The notes beneath the pieces are model-generated. The model was not told the origin of the DNA. It worked only from the letters and a program-made list of their open reading frames with translations, and did no database searches. 32,897 bases of DNA from Actinobacteria bacterium OV450 (GTDB lineage: Bacteria > Actinomycetota > Actinomycetes > Streptomycetales > Streptomycetaceae). Positions 23,724 through 31,193 of this stretch are shown here, one piece after another. How positions within the stretch are numbered: position 1 is the first letter of the stretch; every line of letters begins with the position of its first letter. The DNA lies in the NCBI GenBank assembly GCA_001298555.1, contig LJCW01000362.1, positions 1-32,897 of the forward strand, read 5' to 3'. The position numbers were made by a program, and so were the translations under genes.

Positions 23724-24407
23724 ATGCCACGCGTACTGCTGATCGAGGACGACCCTTCCATCCGGGAAGGAGTCGCCCTCGGCCTGCGCCGCCGCGGCCA
23801 CGAGGTGGCCGCCGCCGAGACGGGTGAGGCGGGCCTCGCCCTGATGACGGGCTTCAGCCCCGAGCTGGTCCTGCTCGACCTCATGCTGCCCGGGATGAAC
23901 GGCGTACAGGTCTGCCGCCGGATACGCGAGACCAGCCAGCTCCCGATCATCATGCTGACCGCCCGCGGCGACGACTTCGACATAGTCGTCGGCCTCGAAG
24001 CCGGCGCCGACGACTACATCGTCAAACCCGCCCGCACCGAGGTCATCGAGGCCCGCATCAAAGCCGTCCTGCGCCGCCTCGGCGCCCCGGCCGGCAGCCG
24101 CCCCGACATCGAGTTCCACGGCGAGCTGGCCATCGACCGCGCCGGGCTGACCGTCGCCAAGAACGGCGAACGCGTCCCCCTCGCCCCCAGCGAGATCAAA
24201 CTCCTGCTGCACCTGTCCGCCTCGCCCGAGCAGGTCTTCTCCCGCCAGCAGCTCCTCGAATGCGTCTGGGACCACAGCTACCACGCCGACGCCCGGCTCG
24301 TGGACGCCTGCGTACGCCGCCTGCGCACCAAGGTCGAGGACGTCGACGGCAGCCCCCGCTACATCCAGACGGTGCGCGGCTTCGGCTACCGGTTCGGCCC
24401 GTTGTGA
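23724..24407 (+). CDS. OmpR-family response regulator
   Basis: The product has 227 residues. In the receiver domain (1-115) the acidic pair is Glu8-Asp9-Asp10, the phospho-acceptor Asp52 in LLDLMLPG, the switch Thr79 in MLTAR and Lys101 in IVKP. The OmpR/PhoB winged HTH (about 130-227) has LAPSEIKLLLHL, the recognition-helix region DARLVDACVRRLRTKVE and IQTVRGFGYRF. It is coupled to the kinase by a GTGA overlap. Its place directly after murJ suggests control of envelope genes, but the regulon is unknown. Confidence 0.95.
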   Translation: MPRVLLIEDDPSIREGVALGLRRRGHEVAAAETGEAGLALMTGFSPELVLLDLMLPGMNGVQVCRRIRETSQLPIIMLTARGDDFDIVVGLEAGADDYIVKPARTEVIEARIKAVLRRLGAPAGSRPDIEFHGELAIDRAGLTVAKNGERVPLAPSEIKLLLHLSASPEQVFSRQQLLECVWDHSYHADARLVDACVRRLRTKVEDVDGSPRYIQTVRGFGYRFGPL

Positions 24408-25849
24408 GGCGTATCGCGCCCCTCGGGCTGCGCACCCGGCTGATCGCGGCCTTCCTGCTGGTCGCCGCGATCACCGCGGTGACCACCGCGGCACTGACCT
24501 ACCAGCAGGCACGCACCGCCGTCCTCAAGCAGAGCCAGGACACCGCCGTCAGCACCCTGCGCGACCAGGTGGAGAACCAGCCCCTCCAACTGCCGCTGGA
24601 CCAGGCCCAGCTCCAGCGGGTCGTCAACGACATCGCCAAACGCGGCAAACCGCACCCGTGGAACATCTTCGCCGAGTACGGCACCCTGCGCGCCTCCAGC
24701 ACCACCACCGCACCCACCTCCACCCTGGTCACCGAACAGCTCCGCCGCCAGGTCACGGCCCATCCGCACGGCGCCTTCCAGCGCGTGACCGACGCCTCCG
24801 GCAACCCCTACCTCGCCGTCGGCATGCCGGCCGTCTGGCTCCACAGTGACGTCCGGGAACCCACCGGCGTGGTCGTCTTCGCGACCATGCCGCTCACCAC
24901 CGAGGGCAAGACCGTCGAGGCCATGGTCGAAGCCGCCAAACGCGGCGCCGTCCCCGGCCTCGCCATCGCCGTCGTCCCCGCCCTGCTCGCCGCGCGCAGC
25001 GTGCTGCGCCCCGTACGGGACATGCGCCGCGCCGCCCAGCACCTGGGCCGCGGCCGCCTCGACACCCGGATCGAGGTCCGCGGCGCCGACGAGCTCGCCG
25101 GACTCGCCCGCACCTTCAACGAGACCGCCCGCGCCCTCGAACGGTCCGTGAGCGAACTGCGGGACGCCGAGACCCGGGCCCGCCGCTTCGCCTCCGACGT
25201 CTCCCACGAGCTGCGCACCCCGCTGTCGGGGATGCTCGCCGTCACCGAGGTCCTGGACGAGGACGCCGAGCGCCTCGACCCCGACACGGCCGCCGCCCTG
25301 CGGCTGGTCAGCTCCGAGACCGGCAAGCTCGCCGTCCTCGTCGAGGACCTCATGGAGATCTCCCGCTTCGACGCCCGCGCGGCCGAGCTCAACCTCGACG
25401 ACGTGGACGTGGCCGAGGCCGTCCGCAAGACCCTGGAGCTGCGCCACTGGGACGACGAGCGGGTGGTCACCGAACTGCCGTCGCAGGTCCGCGCCCGGCT
25501 CGACCCGCGCCGCTTCGACGTGGTCCTGGCCAACCTCGTCGGCAACGCACTCCGGCACGGCGGCGCCCCCGTCCACGTCACCGTGCGCACCGAGGCAGGG
25601 CCCGGCGGCCCCCGGCTGCTGATCGACGTCGCCGACAGCGGGCCCGGCATCGCGCCCGAGGTGCTCCCGCACATCTTCGACCGGTTCTTCAAGGCCGACG
25701 CCGCCCGTACCCGCTCCGCGGGAAGCGGCCTCGGCCTCGCCATCACCCTGGAGAACGTCCGGCTGCACGGGGGCACGCTGCGCGCCGCGAACGGACCCGC
25801 CAGGGGAGCGGTGTTCACGCTCGACATGCCGCTGGAGGCCGACGCATGA
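24404..25849 (+). CDS. Membrane sensor histidine kinase (HisKA type)
   Basis: The product has 481 residues. The GTG start overlaps the regulator stop. TM1 is at about 12-33, an extracytoplasmic sensor loop of about 150 residues follows (34-182), TM2 lies at about 183-200, then a HAMP domain (LRPVRDMRRAAQHLGRGRLDTR), the HisKA motif SDVSHELRTPLSGM with His268, and a HATPase_c domain: N-box NLVGNALRHGG (377-387), DSGPG (411-415), an F-box around IFDRFF, and GSGLGLA (440-446). It should phosphorylate the regulator upstream. The sensor loop has no recognisable ligand domain. The next gene, a lipoprotein, overlaps by ATGA and may act with it. Confidence 0.95.
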   Translation: MRRIAPLGLRTRLIAAFLLVAAITAVTTAALTYQQARTAVLKQSQDTAVSTLRDQVENQPLQLPLDQAQLQRVVNDIAKRGKPHPWNIFAEYGTLRASSTTTAPTSTLVTEQLRRQVTAHPHGAFQRVTDASGNPYLAVGMPAVWLHSDVREPTGVVVFATMPLTTEGKTVEAMVEAAKRGAVPGLAIAVVPALLAARSVLRPVRDMRRAAQHLGRGRLDTRIEVRGADELAGLARTFNETARALERSVSELRDAETRARRFASDVSHELRTPLSGMLAVTEVLDEDAERLDPDTAAALRLVSSETGKLAVLVEDLMEISRFDARAAELNLDDVDVAEAVRKTLELRHWDDERVVTELPSQVRARLDPRRFDVVLANLVGNALRHGGAPVHVTVRTEAGPGGPRLLIDVADSGPGIAPEVLPHIFDRFFKADAARTRSAGSGLGLAITLENVRLHGGTLRAANGPARGAVFTLDMPLEADA

Positions 25850-26352
25850 CCCGGACACGTACGGCCGCGGCCGCCGCCGCGGCCCTGCTGCTGGGCGGGC
25901 CGCTGCTCGCCGGATGCGGGATCAAGCCGACGGGCGTCATCGAGAGCGGGGCCGCCGCGAAGGTGATCATCCCCGGGCCGGGCACCCTGGGGACCGTGTA
26001 CTTCGTGATGCCCGACGGCCGGCTGGCCCCCGTACCCGAGCAGGACCAGCCCGCCAAGTCGCCGGTGTCCGTCCTCATGCGGCTGCTCATCGGCCCCCTC
26101 GACGAGGAGAAGGCCGCGGGCCTGGAGACCCGGGTGCCCGCACCCGCCGACAGGAAGCCCCCCTTCGGCCTCTCGGCCGGCGTCTCCGGGGACGTCCTGG
26201 AGGTCCGGCTGCCGTTCGCGGTCGCCGGCCTGTCCGACACGGCCCGCCGCCAGCTGGTGTGCACGGCGGCCTCCACCAACCCGAAGTACACGGTGGTCCT
26301 GCGCGGCCCCGACACCTCGGTCGGACCCGCCCGCTGCGAACTCGACGACTGA
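25846..26352 (+). CDS. GerMN-domain lipoprotein encoded with the two-component system
   Basis: The product has 168 residues. The signal peptide MTRTRTAAAAAAALLLGGPL ends in the lipobox LAGC (Cys24). The mature part carries a short GerMN-like domain: VYFVMPDGRLAPV, then LMRLLIGPLDEEKAAGLETRVP and LEVRLPFAVAGLSDTARRQLVCT. GerMN domains are found in the spore protein GerM and in LpqB, the lipoprotein encoded after mtrA-mtrB, where it modulates kinase MtrB. By analogy this protein may tune the kinase encoded just upstream, with which it overlaps by 4 bp. It lacks LpqB's large C-terminal beta-propeller part. The role is inferred. Confidence 0.86.
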   Translation: MTRTRTAAAAAAALLLGGPLLAGCGIKPTGVIESGAAAKVIIPGPGTLGTVYFVMPDGRLAPVPEQDQPAKSPVSVLMRLLIGPLDEEKAAGLETRVPAPADRKPPFGLSAGVSGDVLEVRLPFAVAGLSDTARRQLVCTAASTNPKYTVVLRGPDTSVGPARCELDD

Positions 26353-26360
26353 CCGTCCCC

Positions 26361-26390
26361 TTGCGGCAGGGCGGGCGCAGCGGCCACGGT
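26361..26390 (+). promoter_or_regulatory. Candidate leaderless promoter of the second P450 gene
   Basis: TTGCGG (26361-26366), 18-nt spacer, CACGGT (26385-26390), then 6 nt to the ATG at 26397. It begins 9 bp after the lipoprotein stop and separates the P450 from the two-component operon. Confidence 0.5.
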
Positions 26391-26396
26391 GAGCCC

Positions 26397-27695
26397 ATGG
26401 ACCCCGCCGCCCTGCCGTCCGCCCAGGTACCCGCAGCCCCCGTGCCCGACGTCTTCGACCCCCGGATCTATGCCACCGGGATCCCGCACGAGAGCTACCG
26501 GCTGCTGCGCGACCGGCACCCCGTCGCCTGGCAGGAGGAGCCGGAGGTCCGGGGCTGGCCCGCCGGCCCCGGATTCTGGGCGGTCACCCGGCACGCCGAC
26601 GTCGTCCGCGTCCTGCGCGACCACACCACGTACTCCTCCTGGCTCGGCGCCACCCAGATCCGCGACCCCGACCCGGCCGACCTGCCGTTCCTGCGGCGCA
26701 CCATGCTCAACCAGGACCCGGCGAAGACCGCGGGCGGCCACGGGAGGCTGCGCCGGCTGGTCTCCCGCGCCTTCACCCCCGCCCGCGTCGACGCGTTCGC
26801 CGGCCGGGTCCGGGAGCGGGCCCGCACTCTGCTCGCCGCCGCCCGCGCACAGGCCGAGGACGGAGCCGCCGACCTGGTCCGCACGGTCACCGACGAGTAC
26901 GCCCTGCTCAACCTGACCGACCTGCTCGGCGTTCCGGCCGCCGACCGGGACCTGCTGCTGCAGTGGACCGTACGGATCATCGGCTACCAGGATCCCGAGG
27001 ACACGCCCGCGCCCCTGCTCGGCGCCGACGGCAAGCCCCTCAACCCGCGCTCCCCGGCGCTGCTGGGCGAGATGTTCACGTACGCCCGGGAACTGGCCGC
27101 CCACAAACGCACCCACCCTGGCGACGACGTGATGACCGCGCTCGCCGAGGCCGGACTCGACCCCCCGGAGCTCGAGATGTTCTTCTTCCTGCTCACCGTC
27201 GCGGGCAACGACACCGTACGCAGCGCAGCCCCCGGCGGCCTGCTGGCCCTGGCCGCCGCCGGCCGCGCGTACCGGCTGCTCGCCGACGGGCGGGCCCCGC
27301 TGGACACCGCCGTCGACGAACTCCTGCGCGTCCACCCGCCGGTGCTCAGCTTCCGCCGCACGGCCGCCACCGACACCGAACTCGCCGGACGGCGGATCCG
27401 CGCCGGGGACAAGGTGGTGGTCTTCCACGCCTCCGCCAACCACGACGAGCGCGTCTTCACCGACCCCGGGCGCCTGGACCTCGGCCGGACGCCCAACGCG
27501 CACGTCTCCTTCGGCGACGGCCCGCACGTCTGCCTCGGCGCCCACTTCGCCCGCCTCCAGCTGCGCGTGCTCTACGAGGAGTGGCGCGCGGCCATGCCCG
27601 CCCCGGAACTCGCGGGCCCGCCGCGCCGGCTGGTGTCGAACTTCATCAACGGGATCACGCGGCTGCCACTGCGGGTGTCCGGGCCTGCCGGGTGA
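26397..27695 (+). CDS. Cytochrome P450, resembling the CYP124/125/142 group
   Basis: The product has 432 residues. The I-helix motif AGNDT is at 269-273 (Asn-Asp in place of the usual His/Asn-Glu), ELLR (ExxR) at 308-311, and the haem loop FGDGPHVCLG at 372-381 with Cys379. The F-x-G-D/G-x-H pattern and the C-terminal FINGITRLPLRV resemble the group that hydroxylates sterol side chains or methyl-branched lipids, but this is only a resemblance. Odd: the C-helix region, usually DPPxHxxxR, reads DPAKTAGGHGRLRR (108-120), with an apparent 3-4 residue insertion before the conserved His. No redox partner gene is adjacent. Its 3' end overlaps the convergent gene by 41 bp. Confidence 0.92.
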   Translation: MDPAALPSAQVPAAPVPDVFDPRIYATGIPHESYRLLRDRHPVAWQEEPEVRGWPAGPGFWAVTRHADVVRVLRDHTTYSSWLGATQIRDPDPADLPFLRRTMLNQDPAKTAGGHGRLRRLVSRAFTPARVDAFAGRVRERARTLLAAARAQAEDGAADLVRTVTDEYALLNLTDLLGVPAADRDLLLQWTVRIIGYQDPEDTPAPLLGADGKPLNPRSPALLGEMFTYARELAAHKRTHPGDDVMTALAEAGLDPPELEMFFFLLTVAGNDTVRSAAPGGLLALAAAGRAYRLLADGRAPLDTAVDELLRVHPPVLSFRRTAATDTELAGRRIRAGDKVVVFHASANHDERVFTDPGRLDLGRTPNAHVSFGDGPHVCLGAHFARLQLRVLYEEWRAAMPAPELAGPPRRLVSNFINGITRLPLRVSGPAG

Positions 27696-28380
27696 CGTCC
27701 GCGACCAGCTCCGTCACGTCCGGCCCGTAGGCATCGGAGTTGATCACCTTGAGCAACAGGCAGAACGAGTCCCGTCCGTGCCTGCGCGCCAGCTCCCGGT
27801 GGTGCTTGGCCAGGTAGCGGGCGGCCGCCTGGTTGCTGTTGGCGGTCTGCCCCGACAGCAGGAACACCGGGCGCGTGCCCCGCTCCGTCACCAGACGCGC
27901 CAGCACGACGTGTTCGACCATGCCCTTCTCCCAGAGGTACCTCTCCCCGCCCACGCTGATCGACCCCCGCTCCGGGCCCGGATCGGTGCTGACGTCGACC
28001 TGCACACCCGGCAGCAGCGAGGCCAGATGGGCGGTCGTACGGGAGTTGGAGGCGGGCCCGCCCACACAGAACTCGGTGCGCTCGCCGAACCCCTGCCGGG
28101 CCGCGTCGTGCGGCACGATCTGCACGGTCGCCCCGCAGTCGCGGATCAGGCCGGATATCTCCAGCAGGGCGAAGGCGTCGTTGCGGTGCAGGGACGAATC
28201 CTTTCCGCCCACCTGGCGGTTGACCACGAACAGGCAGTCCGATCCGGTCGGCAGCCCGAAGAAGGCCTGCTTGCGGCGCAGGTCGCGGCGCCACAGATAG
28301 GTCCGGGTGAACCAGCCGAAGCCGCCGCTGACGGCGGTGGCCACCACCCCGAGCACGATGTTGCGCACGTCGTCGTTCAT
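27655..28380 (-). CDS. Membrane-anchored protein of unknown function with a Rossmann-like domain
   Basis: The product has 241 residues. One N-terminal hydrophobic segment (about 7-28, IVLGVVATAVSGGFGWF) is followed by basic residues (WRRDLRRK), which would anchor it with the main domain in the cytosol. The body alternates strands and helices: CLFVVNR, the segment ALLEISGLIRDCGATVQIVP, then TEFCVGGPASNSRTTAHL, later HVVLARLV and PVFLLSGQTANSNQAAARYL, ending SDAYGPDVTELVADVT. The GGPxSN and GQTxxSNxAAARYL motifs look like ligand-binding loops. I know similar actinobacterial proteins but no function. TAGCAT lies 7 nt before the ATG, suggesting a leaderless mRNA; the gene is divergent from ggt and overlaps the P450 tail to tail. 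Confidence 0.8.
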   Translation of the reverse strand: MNDDVRNIVLGVVATAVSGGFGWFTRTYLWRRDLRRKQAFFGLPTGSDCLFVVNRQVGGKDSSLHRNDAFALLEISGLIRDCGATVQIVPHDAARQGFGERTEFCVGGPASNSRTTAHLASLLPGVQVDVSTDPGPERGSISVGGERYLWEKGMVEHVVLARLVTERGTRPVFLLSGQTANSNQAAARYLAKHHRELARRHGRDSFCLLLKVINSDAYGPDVTELVADVTRQARTPAVAAA

Positions 28381-28387
28381 GCGGCGG

Positions 28388-28393
28388 ATGCTA
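28388..28393 (-). promoter_or_regulatory. -10 box for a leaderless mRNA (membrane-anchored protein)
   Basis: On the minus strand TAGCAT (28393-28388) ends 7 nt before the ATG at 28380. No good -35 box or ribosome site is visible. Confidence 0.45.
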
Positions 28394-28410
28394 GCCCCCG
28401 CGAGGTCTTC

Positions 28411-28440
28411 CTGACGCGGGGGGTGCGGTGAAGTTACAGT
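28411..28440 (+). promoter_or_regulatory. Candidate ggt promoter
   Basis: CTGACG (28411-28416), 18-nt spacer, TACAGT (28435-28440). Transcription would start near 28447, leaving a leader of about 48 nt. Confidence 0.55.
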
Positions 28441-28450
28441 GCCGAGTTCA

Positions 28451-28477
28451 GGCCTGTCCGGTGGGGTCCGACAGGCC
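28451..28477 (+). promoter_or_regulatory. Inverted repeat at the 5' end of the ggt leader
   Basis: GGCCTGTC (28451-28458) / GACAGGCC (28470-28477), perfect 8 bp with an 11-nt centre, lying between the predicted start of transcription and the ribosome site GGAGG (28485-28489). It could be an operator or a stabilising 5' hairpin. Confidence 0.5.
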
Positions 28478-28494
28478 GTCGACTGGAGGTTCGG

Positions 28495-30300
28495 ATGCGT
28501 CGCTCGGCCACACGTCAGTTAGCGCTCGCCGCCCTCGCCGGGGCGCTGGTCTCCACCGGCGCCGCGGCCCCGCCGTCGCAGGCGGCGGGCGGCACACCCG
28601 CCAAGGTCCCGGTCGCCGTCGGGTACGGCGGGGCCGTCGCCAGTGTCGACGCCGACGCCTCGGCCGCCGGTCTCGCCGTCCTGCGGTCCGGCGGCAACGC
28701 CGTGGACGCCGCCGTCGCGACGGCCGCCGCGCTCGGGGTGACCGAGCCTTACTCGGCCGGCATCGGCGGGGGCGGCTACTTCGTCTACTACGACGCCGCG
28801 TCCCGCCGGGGGCAGACCATCGACGGCCGCGAGACGGCGCCCGCCACGGCCACCGCCGGCCTGTTCCAGGAGAACGGCGTCCCCATCCCGTTCGCCGAAG
28901 GCCAGACCAGCGGCCGCTCCGTCGGCGTCCCCGGCACCCCGGCCACCTGGAAGAGCGCCCTCGACGCCTGGGGCACCCGCCCCCTCGGCAAGCTGCTGAA
29001 GCCCGCTGAGAAGCTGGCCCGCGACGGGTTCACCGTCGACCCGACCTTCCGGGCCCAGACCGAGCTCAACCAGGACCGCTTCAAGGACTTCCCCGACACC
29101 AGGAAGCTCTTCCTGCCCGGCGGCGCCCTGCCCGTGGTCGGCTCCACCTTCAAGAACCCCGACCTGGCCGCCACGTACGCGGAACTGGCCCGCAAGGGCA
29201 CCGGCGCGCTCTACCGGGGCCCGATCGCCGAGGACATCGTCCGGGCCGTCCGCAAACCCCCCGTGGACCCGGCCGCCACCCGCACCGTCCGCTCCGGCGA
29301 CCTGACCGCCGAGGACCTGCGCGCGTACGAGACCAAGCGCCAGGCCCCGACCCGGGTCGGCTACCGGGGCCTCGACGTGTACAGCATGGCGCCCTCCTCC
29401 TCGGGCGGCACCACCGTCGGCGAGGCGCTCAACATCCTGGAGCGCACCGACCTCTCGAAGCTGTCCGAGACCCAGTACCTGCACCGGTTCATCGAGGCCT
29501 CCCGGATCTCCTTCGCCGACCGCGGCCGCTGGGTCGGCGACCCGGCCGCCGTGAACGTGCCCACGAGGGAACTGCTCTCGCAGGGGTTCGCCGACTCGCG
29601 CGGCTGCCTCATCTCCCCGGACCGGACGCTGACCAGCCCGCTCGCCCCCGGCGACCCGCGCCACCCGGCGGCCTGCGGCGGCTCCGGACAGGCCGCCCCG
29701 ACCACCTACGAGGGGGAGAACACCACGCACCTGACGGTCGCCGACCGCTGGGGCAACGTCGTCTCCTACACCCTGACCATCGAGTCCACCGGAGGCAGCG
29801 CGATCACCGTCCCGGGCCGCGGCTTCCTCCTCAACAACGAGCTGACCGACTTCTCCTTCGCCCCGGCCGCCCCCGGGGTCCCGGACCCGAACCTGCCCGG
29901 CCCCGGCAAGCGGCCGCGCTCGTCCATGTCCCCGACCATCGTGCTCGACGACGGTCGGCCGGTGCTCGCCGTGGGCTCCCCGGGCGGCGCCACCATCATC
30001 ACCACCGTCCTGCAGACCCTGATCGGGCACCTGGACCGGGGGCTGCCGCTGGTCGACGCCATCGCGGCGCCGCGGGCCAGCCAGCGCAACCAGACCACCA
30101 CCGAGCTGGAACCCGGCCTGTGGAACAGCCCGGTGCGCGCCGAGCTGGAGGCGCTGGGCCAGGGCTTCCGGCAGAACCCGGAGATCGGCGCGGCGACGGG
30201 GGTCCAGCGGCTCCCGGACGGGCGCTGGCTGGCCGCGGCCGAGACGAGCCGGCGGGGCGGGGGCTCGGCGATGGTGGTCCACCCGCAGGGCAAGCCGTAG
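28495..30300 (+). CDS. ggt: Secreted gamma-glutamyltransferase
   Basis: The product has 601 residues. It transfers or hydrolyses the gamma-glutamyl group of glutathione-like peptides outside the cell. The ATG has GGAGG 5 nt upstream. A signal peptide (MRRSATRQLALAALAGALVS..., cleavage likely after SQA near residue 30) is followed by the large subunit with NAVDAAVATAAALGVTEPYSAGIGGGG, then ETAP with Arg112 beside it, as in the substrate-binding Arg of E. coli. The self-cleavage site is Asn409/Thr410 in GENTTHLTV, so Thr410 becomes the N-terminal nucleophile of the small subunit. Small-subunit motifs GFLLNNELTDFS and GSPGGATIITTVLQ are present. Streptomycetes make mycothiol, so the natural substrate may be a peptide or gamma-glutamyl compound rather than glutathione. 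Confidence 0.95.
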   Translation: MRRSATRQLALAALAGALVSTGAAAPPSQAAGGTPAKVPVAVGYGGAVASVDADASAAGLAVLRSGGNAVDAAVATAAALGVTEPYSAGIGGGGYFVYYDAASRRGQTIDGRETAPATATAGLFQENGVPIPFAEGQTSGRSVGVPGTPATWKSALDAWGTRPLGKLLKPAEKLARDGFTVDPTFRAQTELNQDRFKDFPDTRKLFLPGGALPVVGSTFKNPDLAATYAELARKGTGALYRGPIAEDIVRAVRKPPVDPAATRTVRSGDLTAEDLRAYETKRQAPTRVGYRGLDVYSMAPSSSGGTTVGEALNILERTDLSKLSETQYLHRFIEASRISFADRGRWVGDPAAVNVPTRELLSQGFADSRGCLISPDRTLTSPLAPGDPRHPAACGGSGQAAPTTYEGENTTHLTVADRWGNVVSYTLTIESTGGSAITVPGRGFLLNNELTDFSFAPAAPGVPDPNLPGPGKRPRSSMSPTIVLDDGRPVLAVGSPGGATIITTVLQTLIGHLDRGLPLVDAIAAPRASQRNQTTTELEPGLWNSPVRAELEALGQGFRQNPEIGAATGVQRLPDGRWLAAAETSRRGGGSAMVVHPQGKP

Positions 30301-30369
30301 GGAACCCGTACGACGCGACCCGGGGCACCCCGGGGAACCCCGCGGAACCCGCAGGGAGCCCGTACGGGA

Positions 30370-31137
30370 TCACAGGGCCGTGAGGATCCTCGGGCCGTCG
30401 ACGGTGATCGCCACCGTGTGCTCCGCGTGTGCGGCGCGGCTGCCGTCGACGGTCCGCAGGGTCCAGCCGTCGCCGTCGCAGCGGTAGTCGTCCGTACCGC
30501 CCGCGACCAGCATCGGCTCGATCGCGAGGACCATGCCGGGGCGCAGCTTCATGCCGCGTCCCGGCCGGCCCTCGTTGGGCACGCCCGGGTCCTCGTGCAT
30601 GCTGCGGCCGATGCCGTGGCCGCCGAACCCGTCCGGAACGCCGTATCCGGCGGAGCGGCAGACCGTGCCGATGGCGTGGGCGATGTCGCCGATCCGGTTG
30701 CCGGGCACCGCGGCGGCGACTCCGGCGGCGAGCGCCGCCTCGGCGGTTTCGATCAGGCGCAGGTCGGCGGGGCGCGGCCGGCCGACGGTGAAGCTGACCG
30801 CCGCGTCACCGACCCAGCCCCCGAGCTCCGCCCCGCAGTCGATGCTGACCAGGTCGCCGTCGCGCAGCCGGTAGCCGTCGGGGACGCCGTGCACGATCGC
30901 GTCGTTGACCGAGGTGCAGATCACCGCGGGGAAGGGCACCGGCGCGAACTCCGGCCGGTAGCCGAGGAACGGCGAGCTCGCACCGGCCTCGGCCAGCACC
31001 CCGCGCGCCACCCGGTCCAGGTCCTCCAGGCCGGCCCCGACCCGGGCGGCCTCCCGTACGGCGGCCAGGGCGCGGGCGACGACCCGGCCCGGGGCGCGCA
31101 TCGCTTCGATCGACTCTGCTGTCTTCAGTTCCACCAT
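30370..31137 (-). CDS. map: Methionine aminopeptidase, type I
   Basis: The product has 255 residues. It removes the initiator Met from new proteins in the cytosol. The fold is complete: His83 in VHGVPDG, and the metal ligands Asp100, Asp111, His174 (GGHGIGR), Glu207 (AIEPM) and Glu239 (HAEHTV). No N-terminal zinc-finger or SH3-binding extension is present. Streptomycetes usually have another map beside secY-adk, so this is probably an additional copy with its own control. TATAGT (31150-31145, minus strand) ends 7 nt before the ATG and no ribosome site is present, so the mRNA is probably leaderless. It is divergent from a small XRE regulator over a palindromic region. Confidence 0.94.
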   Translation of the reverse strand: MVELKTAESIEAMRAPGRVVARALAAVREAARVGAGLEDLDRVARGVLAEAGASSPFLGYRPEFAPVPFPAVICTSVNDAIVHGVPDGYRLRDGDLVSIDCGAELGGWVGDAAVSFTVGRPRPADLRLIETAEAALAAGVAAAVPGNRIGDIAHAIGTVCRSAGYGVPDGFGGHGIGRSMHEDPGVPNEGRPGRGMKLRPGMVLAIEPMLVAGGTDDYRCDGDGWTLRTVDGSRAAHAEHTVAITVDGPRILTAL

Positions 31138-31138
31138 G

Positions 31139-31180
31139 CCAATAACTATACCGGTATAACTTTAACGGGATAGTTATTGG
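31139..31180. promoter_or_regulatory. Nested palindromes between map and the XRE regulator
   Basis: CCAATAACTAT (31139-31149) and ATAGTTATTGG (31170-31180) form a perfect 11-bp inverted repeat. Between and partly overlapping them lies the 12-bp palindrome TATACCGGTATA (31147-31158). The left arm covers the map -10 box and the right arm borders the ribosome site of the regulator gene. This is the most A/T-rich short stretch of the window and an obvious operator for the divergent regulator. Confidence 0.72.
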
Positions 31181-31193
31181 GGGAGGGGGTAGG

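Noticed and set aside
9693..27695. Two P450 genes, an SDR and an exporter as signs of a secondary-metabolite gene cluster
   Set aside because: The genes are scattered in separate units among primary metabolism and cell-wall genes; no PKS, NRPS, terpene synthase or other core enzyme is present.
30319..30335. CCCGGGG-CA-CCCCGGG inverted repeat after ggt as terminator
   Set aside because: A 2-nt loop cannot close and the remaining stem is short; the 69-bp gap between convergent ggt and map shows no better structure.
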